Assembly: GCA_029933395.1 (NCBI GenBank)
Contig: JAOZOG010000002.1
Coordinates: 27,458-41,112, forward strand
Direction: 5' to 3'
Source: Sulfurovaceae bacterium
GTDB taxonomy: Bacteria > Campylobacterota > Campylobacteria > Campylobacterales > Sulfurovaceae
Length of the DNA stretch: 13,655 nt
Shown here: piece after piece, positions 3,971 through 11,848 of the stretch
Layout: the number at the start of each line of letters is the position of its first letter
Numbering within the stretch: position 1 is the first letter of the stretch
Program-made: the position numbers and the translations under genes
The notes under the pieces: generated by a model
The model's input: only the letters and a program-made list of their open reading frames with translations
The model's database searches: none
Told to the model about the DNA's origin: nothing

Positions 3971-6784
3971 ATGTCAGTAAGTAGACGTGACTTTTTAAAA
4001 AGTTCGGCAGCGGTAGCAGCGGCAGGTGCTGTAGGGATTGCAGTCCCTCAGGAGGCGCAGGCGGCGGCGGCCAAAGCGGAATCGGACTGGAGATGGGACA
4101 AGGCAGCTTGTCGTTTCTGTGGTACGGGATGCGGTATCATGCTCGCCACCAAAGGCGGGAAGATCGTAGCGGTCAAAGGTGACCCGGCAGCACCGGTAAA
4201 CAGAGGTTTGAACTGTATCAAAGGATACTTCAACGCGAAGATTATGTACGGTGCGGACAGACTCAAAACACCACTTTTGAGAATGAATGACAAAGGTGAA
4301 TTCGACAAGAAAGGTAAATTCAAGCCTGTCAGTTGGAAACGCGCCTTTGATGAGATGGAAAAGCAGGCTAAAAAGGCACTCAAGGCAAGTGGACCTGAGG
4401 GTGTAGCAGTCTTTGCTTCCGGACAGTATACTGTCATGGAAGGATATGCGGCGCAGAAGATGATGAAAGCAGGATTCCGATCCAATGCGATCGACCCCAA
4501 CGCGCGTCACTGTATGGCATCTGCGGTTGTCGGTTTCTATCAGACATTCGGTATCGATGAGCCGTCAGGATGTTATGATGATATCGAACTGACCGATACA
4601 GTCATCTCATGGGGATCCAATATGGCAGAGATGCACCCGATCCTCTGGTCACGTGTCTCCGACAGAAAGCTCTCCAACCCCGACAAGGTCAAAGTAGTCA
4701 ATATCTCGACCTATAGACACAGAACATCTGACCTTGCCGATATCGAGATCATCTTCTCTCCAAGTACCGACCTGGCACTCTGGAACTATGTGGCACGTGA
4801 AATTGTCATGAGAGATGAAAAAGAGAAGATCATCGACTGGGATTTTGTCAAGAAGCATATGGTCTTTGCCGTCGGTCCTGTCAATATCGGTTACGGTATG
4901 AGAAGAAAAGGAGAGAAGTCTCTCGTAGATGGTAAGTATACTGATCTTGAGATGCAGACAATCTCCAAAGAGATGGAGAAAAAAGTCTCCGCAAAAGAGG
5001 CACCTGCTCTGGCACCTTATGGGTACAAAGAGGGTGATATGATGAAGCATACTGCCGGTACACTCAAGCACTGGGAGATCTCTTTTGAAGAGTACAAAAA
5101 ATCACTCGAGCCATTCACACTCGACTATGTCGCCAAGATCGCAAAAGGTGATCCAAACGAAGATATCGAAGAGTTCAAGAAGAAGCTTCAGGCACTTGCC
5201 GACCTTTATATCGAAAAAGGAAGAAAAGTCGTCTCCTTCTGGACAATGGGTATGAACCAGCACACCAGAGGTACATGGGTCAATACACTCTCTTACAACG
5301 TACACTTTATGCTCAACAAGCAGGCAAAACCTGGTAATGGTGCATTCTCTCTGACCGGTCAGCCGTCTGCCTGTGGTACGGCACGTGAAGTCGGTACATT
5401 CTGCCACAGACTGCCAGCTGATATGATGGTCAAGAACCCCAAGCACAGAGCGATTACCGAGAAGGGTTGGCATGTGCCTGAAGGTACGATTAACCCAGTC
5501 GGAAAGCAGCACATTATGGCAATTCACAGAGGTATCGAAGATGGTCTCGTGAAATTTGCATGGGTTAATGTCTGTAATGCATACCAGGATTCTGCAAGTG
5601 CAAGTCACTGGATCAAAGCAGCCAGAGAGATGGATAACTTCATCGTCACTTCTGACGGCTATCCCGGTATCTCTGCAAAAGTCTCCGACCTTGTTCTCCC
5701 TTCTGCGATGATCTATGAGAAGTGGGGTGCCTACGGAAACGCAGAGCGTCGTACGCAGCACTGGAGACAGCAGGTACTTCCTGTTGGTGATGCAATGTCA
5801 GATACATGGCAATGGGTCGAGTTCTCCAAGCGCTTTACTGTCAAAGATCTCTGGGGTGAGTACAAGCCGTCAGGCCCAAGAAAGAAACCACTCCCCAATG
5901 TCATCGATAAAGCGAAGAAGATGGGTTATACAGAAGATACAACAATGTATGAAATCCTCTTTGCCAACGAAAGAGCCAAAAAATATAAGCTTGCCACTGA
6001 CAAGTTCCCTCAGAAGGGCTACGACAACACAGAGTGTCTGGGTGACAGCAGAAATGTCAAAGGCAGTGACGGTGAAGTCTTCAAAGGTTACGGATTTATG
6101 ATCCATGAGTATCTCTTCGAAGAGTATGCAGGCTTCGGTAGAGGCCATGGGCATGACCTCGCACCGTTTGAAGTCTATCACAAGGTACGTGGACTCAAGT
6201 GGCCTGTCGTCGACGGTAAAGAGACGCAGTGGCGATTCAACGTCAAGTATGACCCATATGCAGCCAAAGCCAATCCCGGAGGAGACTTCGCGTTCTACGG
6301 TACACTGGCCAAAGCATTGGCACAGGGTGACCTCCAGGGCATCAAAGACAAAAAGAAAAAGCCGTTGCCTAACAAAGCGAAAATCTATGCCAGACCATAT
6401 ATGGATCCACCGGAAATGCCAGATGAGGCTTATGATACCTGGCTCTGTACGGGTCGTGTCCTCGAGCATTGGCATTCAGGTACGATGACAATGAGAGTTC
6501 CTGAGCTCTATCGTGCAGTACCGGAAGCACTCTGCTACATGAACCCCAAAGATGCGAAAGCCAAAGGCTTCAAGCAGGGTGAACTGATCTGGGTTGACTC
6601 CAGAAGAGGCAAGGTCAAAGCACGTGTCGAGACCAGAGGTCGTAACAGACCACCTCAGGGATTGGTCTTTGTCCCATGGTTTGATGAGAAAGTCTTCATC
6701 AACAAAGTCTGCCTCGATGCGACGTGTCCAATGTCCAAGCAGACAGACTACAAGAAGTGTGCTGTCAAGCTTTACAAGGCATAA
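3971..6784 (+). CDS. napA: Periplasmic nitrate reductase catalytic subunit NapA
   Basis: NapA reduces nitrate to nitrite in the periplasm at a Mo-bis-molybdopterin guanine dinucleotide centre, taking electrons from NapB through one 4Fe-4S cluster. The N-terminus carries a Tat signal, SRRDFLK (4-10), then an alanine-rich hydrophobic stretch ending at AQA near residue 32, so the protein is exported folded. The cluster ligands are C47, C50, C54 and C82, with K84 in CIKGY as the conserved electron-relay lysine. NARHCMAS (177-184) supplies the molybdenum ligand C181. Further conserved blocks include MGMNQHTRGTWVN and LTGQPSACGTAREVGTF. At 937 residues it is about 100 longer than the E. coli protein, as is typical for Campylobacterota, with the extra sequence in lysine-rich mid-protein insertions. 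The start follows an excellent ribosome site (AAAAAGGAGG) by 6 nt. It leads the operon, and a 28-nt gap separates it from napG. Confidence 0.98.
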   Translation: MSVSRRDFLKSSAAVAAAGAVGIAVPQEAQAAAAKAESDWRWDKAACRFCGTGCGIMLATKGGKIVAVKGDPAAPVNRGLNCIKGYFNAKIMYGADRLKTPLLRMNDKGEFDKKGKFKPVSWKRAFDEMEKQAKKALKASGPEGVAVFASGQYTVMEGYAAQKMMKAGFRSNAIDPNARHCMASAVVGFYQTFGIDEPSGCYDDIELTDTVISWGSNMAEMHPILWSRVSDRKLSNPDKVKVVNISTYRHRTSDLADIEIIFSPSTDLALWNYVAREIVMRDEKEKIIDWDFVKKHMVFAVGPVNIGYGMRRKGEKSLVDGKYTDLEMQTISKEMEKKVSAKEAPALAPYGYKEGDMMKHTAGTLKHWEISFEEYKKSLEPFTLDYVAKIAKGDPNEDIEEFKKKLQALADLYIEKGRKVVSFWTMGMNQHTRGTWVNTLSYNVHFMLNKQAKPGNGAFSLTGQPSACGTAREVGTFCHRLPADMMVKNPKHRAITEKGWHVPEGTINPVGKQHIMAIHRGIEDGLVKFAWVNVCNAYQDSASASHWIKAAREMDNFIVTSDGYPGISAKVSDLVLPSAMIYEKWGAYGNAERRTQHWRQQVLPVGDAMSDTWQWVEFSKRFTVKDLWGEYKPSGPRKKPLPNVIDKAKKMGYTEDTTMYEILFANERAKKYKLATDKFPQKGYDNTECLGDSRNVKGSDGEVFKGYGFMIHEYLFEEYAGFGRGHGHDLAPFEVYHKVRGLKWPVVDGKETQWRFNVKYDPYAAKANPGGDFAFYGTLAKALAQGDLQGIKDKKKKPLPNKAKIYARPYMDPPEMPDEAYDTWLCTGRVLEHWHSGTMTMRVPELYRAVPEALCYMNPKDAKAKGFKQGELIWVDSRRGKVKARVETRGRNRPPQGLVFVPWFDEKVFINKVCLDATCPMSKQTDYKKCAVKLYKA

Positions 6785-6812
6785 CAGTTAGAGCGAAAAG
6801 AAAGGAAATCGT

Positions 6813-7664
6813 GTGAAAAAAGAGGGCAAAAAAGTTCAGATCAGCGAAAGGCGAAGGTTTTTTACCAATATCGCCCAGAGTACTGGCTTGGGTATTATGG
6901 GGGGGCTGCTATGGGCCGGCTATGCCGAAAAAGCCAAAAGTTCCCCTCTGACTCTGCGTCCTCCTGCCGCACTCGAAGAGAAAGATTTTCTTCGGACCTG
7001 TATCAAATGTGGTCTCTGTGCAGAAGCCTGTGTCAACCGGCCGAGCAATATCGACAAAGAGAGTGGTAAGCCCAGACCGGGTACGCTCAAGATGGCAAAG
7101 GCTCAAGATGATGTCGCGATCGGTACACCGTTTTTCGTACCGGTGGAAGTCCCATGCTATATGTGTGATGATATCCCATGTGTTCCGGTGTGTCCGACAG
7201 GTGCGCTGGATGAAAGCAGTGTGACCAACAAAGAGGGTGAGCTCGACTTCAAGATGATGGATATGGGAATCGCAGTTGTCGATCCCAACTCCTGTATCGC
7301 CTTCTGGGGGATACAGTGTGATGCCTGTTATCGTGCCTGTCCTCTGCTGGATGAAGCGATCAAGCTGGAGTACGGCAGAAACGAAAGAACCGGAAAGCAT
7401 GCATTTTTGATACCGGTGATTGAGATGAATATCTGTACAGGATGTGGGCTTTGTGAAAAAGCCTGTGTGACCGAAAAGCCGGCGATTTTCATCCAGCCAC
7501 GTGAAATCGCACTGGGAAAACCAGGCTCTCACTATGTCAAAGGCTGGGATCAGAAAGACCAGGAGCGTGTCGCTGAGCGTGTCGGTACCGATGTCACGAC
7601 ACACGGCAAGCGTAGTGAAAAAGAGGCGGCTGACTATCTGAACGAGGGGGTGGATTTTGAGTAA
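6813..7664 (+). CDS. napG: NapG, periplasmic ferredoxin-type subunit (four 4Fe-4S clusters)
   Basis: NapG is an exported iron-sulfur protein that passes electrons from the membrane quinol dehydrogenase NapH toward NapB and NapA. A twin-arginine signal is visible, SERRRFFTN (11-19), followed by a hydrophobic stretch to about residue 38. Sixteen cysteines form four 4Fe-4S motifs: C63/66/69/73, C115/118/123/127, C161/169/172/176 and C208/211/214/218. The 283-residue length is slightly above the usual 230-260, because of a polar tail (about 240-283). The start is GTG, preceded by AAAGGA. Its 3' end overlaps the napH start by 8 nt, implying translational coupling. In Campylobacterota, NapGH stands in for the missing tetraheme NapC as the route from menaquinol. 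Confidence 0.96.
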   Translation: MKKEGKKVQISERRRFFTNIAQSTGLGIMGGLLWAGYAEKAKSSPLTLRPPAALEEKDFLRTCIKCGLCAEACVNRPSNIDKESGKPRPGTLKMAKAQDDVAIGTPFFVPVEVPCYMCDDIPCVPVCPTGALDESSVTNKEGELDFKMMDMGIAVVDPNSCIAFWGIQCDACYRACPLLDEAIKLEYGRNERTGKHAFLIPVIEMNICTGCGLCEKACVTEKPAIFIQPREIALGKPGSHYVKGWDQKDQERVAERVGTDVTTHGKRSEKEAADYLNEGVDFE

Positions 7665-8457
7665 TTACAAATATCTCATCCTCAGAAGGATCAGTCAGAT
7701 CACGCTGCTTGTACTCTATTTTGGCGGGAACGCTTATGGATGGAAGATGCTCACAGGTACGATCTCGAGCTCCTCTGTCCTGGGCGCAATGCCTCTGAGT
7801 GACCCCTTTGCTGTCTTGCAGATGCTGGCAGCGGGAGCGGCGCTGAGCTTCGATGTTATACTGGGTGCGATTATCATTGCACTTTTTTACGGCATTATCG
7901 GCGGGCGTGCTTTCTGTAGCTGGGTCTGCCCTGTCAATATGGTGACCGACGCAGCCAATTGGCTGAGAAGAAAACTCTATATTGACAAGATCGAGCGCAA
8001 GATATGGGTGACACGTAACCTGCGATACTATATGATCGTGATTGCGCTGATTGTCTCCTTCCTGACCGGAATGGCGGCATTTGAAGTGATCAGTCCCATT
8101 ACCATCCTCAACCGTGGTGTGATCTTCGGTTTTGGTGCGGGGGCAGGTCTTTTGGTCGCGATCTTTTTCTTTGATCTTTTTGTTCTAAAAAACGGATGGT
8201 GCGGACATATCTGTCCGTTGGGCGGTGTACACTCGATCATCGGCAAGTACAACCTTTTCAGGGTCAAGCACAACAGTGACAACTGTACGCTTTGTATGAA
8301 GTGCAAAGATGTCTGTCCCGAGGTTCAGGTACTCAATATGATCGGAAAGCGCAGCGAGTCTGTACTCATGCAGGAGTGCACCAACTGCGGTAGGTGTGTC
8401 GATGTCTGTGATGACGATGCACTGGGATTCAATATCCGCAACTATATCAAAAAATAA
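7657..8457 (+). CDS. napH: NapH, membrane quinol dehydrogenase subunit with two 4Fe-4S clusters
   Basis: NapH sits in the cytoplasmic membrane and, with NapG, oxidises menaquinol for nitrate reduction. Four hydrophobic segments are visible (about 12-30, 55-83, 124-143 and 152-176). Two CxxxCP motifs, FCSWVCP (86-92) and WCGHICP (181-187), follow the second and fourth segments and are characteristic of the family. The cytoplasmic C-terminus has two 4Fe-4S motifs, C210/213/216/220 and C241/244/247/251. The length of 266 residues is normal. The start appears to be TTG at 7657, with AGGGGG about 7 nt upstream inside napG. No ATG lies nearby in frame, and MSNYKYLILRR fits the usual short N-terminus. 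The 8-nt overlap with napG points to coupled translation and equal amounts of the two proteins. Confidence 0.96.
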   Translation: MSNYKYLILRRISQITLLVLYFGGNAYGWKMLTGTISSSSVLGAMPLSDPFAVLQMLAAGAALSFDVILGAIIIALFYGIIGGRAFCSWVCPVNMVTDAANWLRRKLYIDKIERKIWVTRNLRYYMIVIALIVSFLTGMAAFEVISPITILNRGVIFGFGAGAGLLVAIFFFDLFVLKNGWCGHICPLGGVHSIIGKYNLFRVKHNSDNCTLCMKCKDVCPEVQVLNMIGKRSESVLMQECTNCGRCVDVCDDDALGFNIRNYIKK

Positions 8458-8474
8458 ACCGGGAGGTATATATA

Positions 8475-9161
8475 ATGAGAATGTTAATCAAAGTAGCTGC
8501 TTTGGGTTCATTGCTGGTGGCGACGAGCCTCTATGCAGCGGAATCGGCCAAGGTAGTCGACATCAATGCGAAAGCATCGGATGCAAAGAGAATTGCCAAA
8601 GAAGATCTTGGCACCAAAAAGACAGTAACGGAAGAGGCTTTGGGGTTGAGAAAAGTCGACCTCTACAAAGAAGATACGGCAGAGCCGGTCAAAGCGGACT
8701 TCAGCCGTCCTGCGCCAGGTGAAGCACAAAAATTTGAGAGAGCGTTTCTTAATGCTCCCCCAATGATTCCTCACAGTGTAGAGGGCCTGTTGCCTATCAC
8801 CAAGGATAATAACCAGTGCCTGAACTGTCATATGCCGGAAGCGGCAAAAGGCGTTGGAGCGACACCACTTCCTGAATCACACTTCACGAACTTCAGACCT
8901 ACGACGGTAATGGAGGGCAGCAATGTTGTCAAAGAGGGCAAAGTGGTTGGAAAAGATATTGGTAACACCAGCGATATCAAAGTCGCTAAAGCAAAACACT
9001 TGAAAACACTCTATCAGGGACGATTCAACTGTTCTCAGTGTCATGCGCCTCAGGCAAAAGTCGATACAGCGGTAGCCAATACTTTCACACCTGACTTTAA
9101 AGACGGTAAAGGCAAAGCCGGCTCTACACTGATGGATGTTATGAACGAAGGTGTTGAATAG
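8475..9161 (+). CDS. napB: NapB, diheme cytochrome c subunit with extended N-terminus
   Basis: NapB is the periplasmic diheme cytochrome that donates electrons to NapA. A Sec signal peptide (1-21, cut near SLYAA) precedes the mature protein. The two heme sites are CLNCH (115-119) and CSQCH (186-190). H100 in MIPHSVEG and H136 in ESHF are the likely distal ligands. At 228 residues it is clearly longer than typical NapB (about 150-175). The excess is a charged region from about 25 to 90 and an insertion of roughly 30 residues between SHF and the second heme site that includes VVKEGKVVGK. The ATG at 8475 follows GGGAGG by 8 nt. Its stop TAG shares one base with the napF GTG start. Confidence 0.96.
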   Translation: MRMLIKVAALGSLLVATSLYAAESAKVVDINAKASDAKRIAKEDLGTKKTVTEEALGLRKVDLYKEDTAEPVKADFSRPAPGEAQKFERAFLNAPPMIPHSVEGLLPITKDNNQCLNCHMPEAAKGVGATPLPESHFTNFRPTTVMEGSNVVKEGKVVGKDIGNTSDIKVAKAKHLKTLYQGRFNCSQCHAPQAKVDTAVANTFTPDFKDGKGKAGSTLMDVMNEGVE

Positions 9162-9700
9162 TGGCAAGCAGGCGCGATTTCCTTACGGTATTTCGCAAAC
9201 CGCTTGAAACCATCAATGCAAGAGCCGATCAACAGGAGAGCCTGATCGTCAGGCCCCCCTATGGCTCATCAGAATCTCTTTTTCAGAGTGAGTGTCCCGA
9301 ATGCGAGAGCAAAGCGTGCGCCGCTTCCTGTGATGAAAAGATTATCGTGATCGGGGCAGATGGCAGCCCTATACTCAATTTTGCCAAGAGTGGCTGTACA
9401 TTTTGCGAAGAGTGTGCGGCAGCCTGTGAAGCAGGTGTGTTGCAGCTGGAAAATGTGGCGACAGCCGAAAAGATCAATGCAGAATTTCGTATCTCGATCG
9501 AGGGATGCGTGGCTCACCACGGTGTCATCTGCTTCTCCTGCAAAGAGCCCTGTATCGATGATGCGATTCTCTTCAATGGAATGTTCAATCCCGTCATCGA
9601 TATGAATCGGTGCACGGGATGTGGCTTTTGCCTGGGACGATGCCCAACACAGGCGATCAGTTATGTGGCGACGGAGATTGCAGTAACCGAAACAGAGTAA
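9161..9700 (+). CDS. napF: NapF, cytoplasmic iron-sulfur protein for NapA maturation
   Basis: NapF is a ferredoxin-like accessory protein thought to act on cytoplasmic NapA before export, perhaps in cluster or cofactor maturation. It begins ASRRDFL, like a Tat motif, but no hydrophobic segment follows, so it should stay in the cytoplasm. Four cysteine groups are visible: C45/48/53/57, C79/82/85/89, C116/124/127/131 (wide first spacing, with HH at 119-120) and C151/154/157/161. The last is a classic CxxCxxCxxxCP ferredoxin motif. The start is GTG, overlapping the napB stop by one base (TAGTG), so translation is coupled. Length (179) is close to the family norm of about 165. Confidence 0.93.
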   Translation: MASRRDFLTVFRKPLETINARADQQESLIVRPPYGSSESLFQSECPECESKACAASCDEKIIVIGADGSPILNFAKSGCTFCEECAAACEAGVLQLENVATAEKINAEFRISIEGCVAHHGVICFSCKEPCIDDAILFNGMFNPVIDMNRCTGCGFCLGRCPTQAISYVATEIAVTETE

Positions 9701-9793
9701 GCTATCTGCCCGGTGGAGCAATAAGAGTGCCCAGCATAAATTTTGGACTAGCTTGGCTCTCGCGACTCCTTGACAAATGAGCGGCAGATAGCT
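9700..9793. repeat. Long-range 11-bp inverted repeat between napF and the next gene
   Basis: AGCTATCTGCC at 9700-9710 is exactly complementary to GGCAGATAGCT at 9783-9793, with 72 nt between. An imperfect inner stem (about 9726-9761: AGAG, CC, AGC pairing with GCT, GG, CTCT) lies inside. As RNA this would fold into one long branched hairpin just after the napF stop. No T-run follows, so it is not an ordinary terminator. It may protect or process the napF-side transcript. The right arm overlaps the first base of a promoter -10 element. Confidence 0.6.
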
Positions 9794-9798
9794 ATAGT
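9770..9798 (+). promoter_or_regulatory. Internal sigma-70-type promoter before the acidic orf
   Basis: TTGACA (9770-9775) is a perfect -35 hexamer and TATAGT (9793-9798) a five-of-six -10, with exactly 17 nt between. The predicted start is near 9805, 16 nt before the ATG at 9821. No FNR box is present, so the distal genes may have a constitutive supply in addition to readthrough from napF. Confidence 0.65.
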
Positions 9799-9820
9799 CA
9801 TAAAAAAATAAGAGGATCAG

Positions 9821-10177
9821 ATGAAAATCGAAACAGCCAAAGAGAAATACCCCAAACTTTTCAGCCAGCTTACAGAAGAGATCGATGGTATACGTGACCT
9901 TATAGTGATCGACGAGAATGAAAACGATGGTGATGTGGATGAGCTTGATGAGGTCGATGCAGAGGATTATAACTATATACTCTATTTGACAGATACACTG
10001 AAAAACGTGATTGGAGATGAGGAGCAGCTCATCGTACTGATCAAGCGTTTGGACGAAAAGAGCGAATTTCAGGATTTTTTCCCTGCCGAGATCGATCTCT
10101 ATGGCGTACAGGCAGAGATCGATGAGTCGCAGATCGCCAGAGTGATTTTAGATACCGTTGAGGAGATGCTCTCTTGA
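9821..10177 (+). CDS. Acidic protein of unknown function in the nap operon
   Basis: I do not recognise this 118-residue protein. It has no signal peptide, no membrane segment and no cysteine, so it is likely cytoplasmic and does not bind an Fe-S cluster. Residues 31-49 are almost all Asp or Glu with Asn and Gly. The flanking parts look helical (1-25, 50-65, 68-80, 102-117). Such acidic proteins may be binding partners of basic proteins or metal ions, but this is a guess. AGAGGA lies 5-10 nt upstream of the ATG. Its TGA overlaps the napL TTG start by 4 nt, so translation is coupled to napL and a nap-related role is likely. It sits where the known order napF-napL would be contiguous. It has its own predicted promoter. 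Confidence 0.8.
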   Translation: MKIETAKEKYPKLFSQLTEEIDGIRDLIVIDENENDGDVDELDEVDAEDYNYILYLTDTLKNVIGDEEQLIVLIKRLDEKSEFQDFFPAEIDLYGVQAEIDESQIARVILDTVEEMLS

Positions 10178-11130
10178 AAAAAATAGCACTGATACTCTGC
10201 CTGGCACTGGGCTGGGCCTATGGAGTCGAAAATTATACACCAGTTCAGGAGATCGTTGTGGACGGAATGGCCAAAGATATGGTCGTGTACGGAGAGAATG
10301 TCTATATCGGCACAGACCAGGGAAAGTTGCAGGTCTATGACGATACGGCACAGAAGTTTGTCAAGGAGATATCACTGCCGAAGATCAAAGATTTCATGGG
10401 TGATATCGTACCCGCCAGAGTACAGAGTATCGATTATCTGGATGGTCGCTATCTGATCCTGAGTGACAGTGGAAAAGGCGGATACAGCAACCTCTGGATC
10501 CACGAAAACAACAATACGGTTCAGCTTCTCGGCCCGGAGGCCAAAGAGGCGATTGTCAAAGCACGCTTTGTCGACAAAGAGCATATTTTGTTGGGATATT
10601 TGAGTGACGAAGTGGCGCTGTTCAATACCAAAACCAAAAAAGAGCGCTACAGGGTGCAGTTGAGCGAATCCAAATTTTCAGATTTTGCATTGAATGAGAA
10701 AAAAACAGAAGCGGTATTTTCCTGCGAAAGCGGCGTGCTCAATATTGTCGACACCCAGACAGGCAAAATCATCAGGGAGCTAAAGGGTGTCAATGTCGAC
10801 AATGTCTACAAAGTGGATTTCAAACAAAATATCGTATCCGGTGCCGGACAGGACAGGAGAGGCTCCATCTATGATGCCAGGACAGGAAAGGGAGACTATA
10901 TAGAAGGGAATTTTCTGATCTATGCGACAGCCTTGAGTCCCAGCGCCAAAAAAGTGGCGTTTGCTATGGATGAGCAGAACAATATCTCGGTCTATAAGGT
11001 ATCGACCAAGTCCAAAATAGCGGTGCTTAAAGGCCAGAAGAGTACATTGAATGTCATTGTTTTCAGAGACGAGACCACACTTTTCAGTGCCAGCAACGAT
11101 AATACGGTGATGATGTGGAAAATAAAATAA
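10174..11130 (+). CDS. napL: NapL, periplasmic beta-propeller (WD40-like) accessory protein
   Basis: NapL is found with the Campylobacterota nap operon and is exported. Its exact role in nitrate reduction is not established. A Sec signal peptide is clear, KKIALILCLALGWAYG (2-17), with the mature start near VENYTP. The 318-residue body consists of repeated four-strand units of the WD40/YVTN style. The last blade is the clearest, with TLFSASNDNTVMMWKIK at the C-terminus, and VYIGTDQGKLQVYD near residue 45 is another. There is no heme site. The start is TTG at 10174, which overlaps the upstream stop by 4 nt and follows GAGGAG. It lies 19 nt before napD. The assignment relies on position, signal peptide and propeller repeats together. 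Confidence 0.87.
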   Translation: MKKIALILCLALGWAYGVENYTPVQEIVVDGMAKDMVVYGENVYIGTDQGKLQVYDDTAQKFVKEISLPKIKDFMGDIVPARVQSIDYLDGRYLILSDSGKGGYSNLWIHENNNTVQLLGPEAKEAIVKARFVDKEHILLGYLSDEVALFNTKTKKERYRVQLSESKFSDFALNEKKTEAVFSCESGVLNIVDTQTGKIIRELKGVNVDNVYKVDFKQNIVSGAGQDRRGSIYDARTGKGDYIEGNFLIYATALSPSAKKVAFAMDEQNNISVYKVSTKSKIAVLKGQKSTLNVIVFRDETTLFSASNDNTVMMWKIK

Positions 11131-11149
11131 TCAAACAAAAGGAGCAGAT

Positions 11150-11497
11150 ATGAATATTTCAAGTATTGTGGTGCAGTGCAAGCAGGAAAACTACGACAGT
11201 GTCAAAAAATTGCTGGAGGAGAGTGAACTCTGTGATTACCATTTTGGAGACAAATCGGTAGGAAAGATCATTATCACTATCGAGGGAGAGGGTGTCGAGG
11301 AGGAGATCAAAAAGTTGACTACCATTCAGACAATGCCGGGTGTGATTGCGGCAGATATGATGCAGAGTTATCAAGAAGAGCTGGATGAAGAGATCAGAAA
11401 GCTCGAGGCTGCAGGGGATGTCCCTGAAATGCTCAATGACGACACGATGGATGTCAGAGATATTGTCTACAACGGAGACTTGAGGAAGAAATTTTAA
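11150..11497 (+). CDS. napD: NapD, Tat proofreading chaperone for NapA
   Basis: NapD is a small cytoplasmic chaperone that binds the twin-arginine signal peptide of NapA and holds back export until cofactor is inserted. The first 75 residues fit the ferredoxin-like NapD fold: MNISSIVVQC as strand 1, a helix, KIIITIEG as a central strand, a helix, and the family motif TMPGVIAADMMQSYQEE (61-77). The protein is 115 residues against the usual 80-110, because of a C-terminal tail (80-115) rich in acidic residues. AAAAGGAG precedes the ATG. It lies between napL and an unknown gene 15 nt downstream, all on the same strand. Confidence 0.92.
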   Translation: MNISSIVVQCKQENYDSVKKLLEESELCDYHFGDKSVGKIIITIEGEGVEEEIKKLTTIQTMPGVIAADMMQSYQEELDEEIRKLEAAGDVPEMLNDDTMDVRDIVYNGDLRKKF

Positions 11498-11512
11498 AAT
11501 TCGGAGAGAGAA

Positions 11513-11848
11513 ATGGCAGTCATTATTGAATCGGTGATCAAAAGCAATCCCCTGGGACGCTGGTATATCGCGCTGAGTGATACGACCGAAGAGGAGAGCC
11601 TGGAGGTTTGTCTGGATATCTATGAGTATGCAGACAAGGTTGAAAAAATGGGTGAAGAGTATGGTGGCGATGTAGAGGTGGTCTGGTCAAGTGATGAGAA
11701 CGTAACACCTGAACAGATCAATGAGGTACGAATGCAGATCATGGCATATGAGGCTGAGCAGGAGGCACTGAAAGAGGGCGAGACACATATGCCCGACGGC
11801 ACCCCAAACTTTCAGGCAACGGAAGATACTCCGGATTTCAAAGGATGA
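11513..11848 (+). CDS. Small protein of unknown function downstream of napD
   Basis: I do not recognise this 111-residue protein. It is soluble and acidic, with one cysteine (C33), no signal peptide and no membrane segment. The N-terminal 75 residues look like an alpha/beta domain: strands at 2-9 and 16-21, a helix at 25-48, a strand VEVVWSS (54-60), then a helix 65-88. The last 25 residues (THMPDGTPNFQATEDTPDF) are probably disordered. The ATG follows GGAGAGAG closely. Its TGA overlaps the ATG of the next gene by 4 nt. Position after napD suggests a cytoplasmic accessory role in nitrate reductase assembly, which is inference only. Confidence 0.8.
   Translation: MAVIIESVIKSNPLGRWYIALSDTTEEESLEVCLDIYEYADKVEKMGEEYGGDVEVVWSSDENVTPEQINEVRMQIMAYEAEQEALKEGETHMPDGTPNFQATEDTPDFKG

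Noticed and set aside
3995..6488. Several long open frames opposite or offset within napA
   Set aside because: napA is unambiguous across the whole stretch; these frames have no recognisable domains and no ribosome sites.
9700..9793. The inverted repeat after napF as a transposon remnant (MITE)
   Set aside because: There is no clear target-site duplication outside the arms, and only one copy is in the window, so a mobile origin cannot be supported from here.
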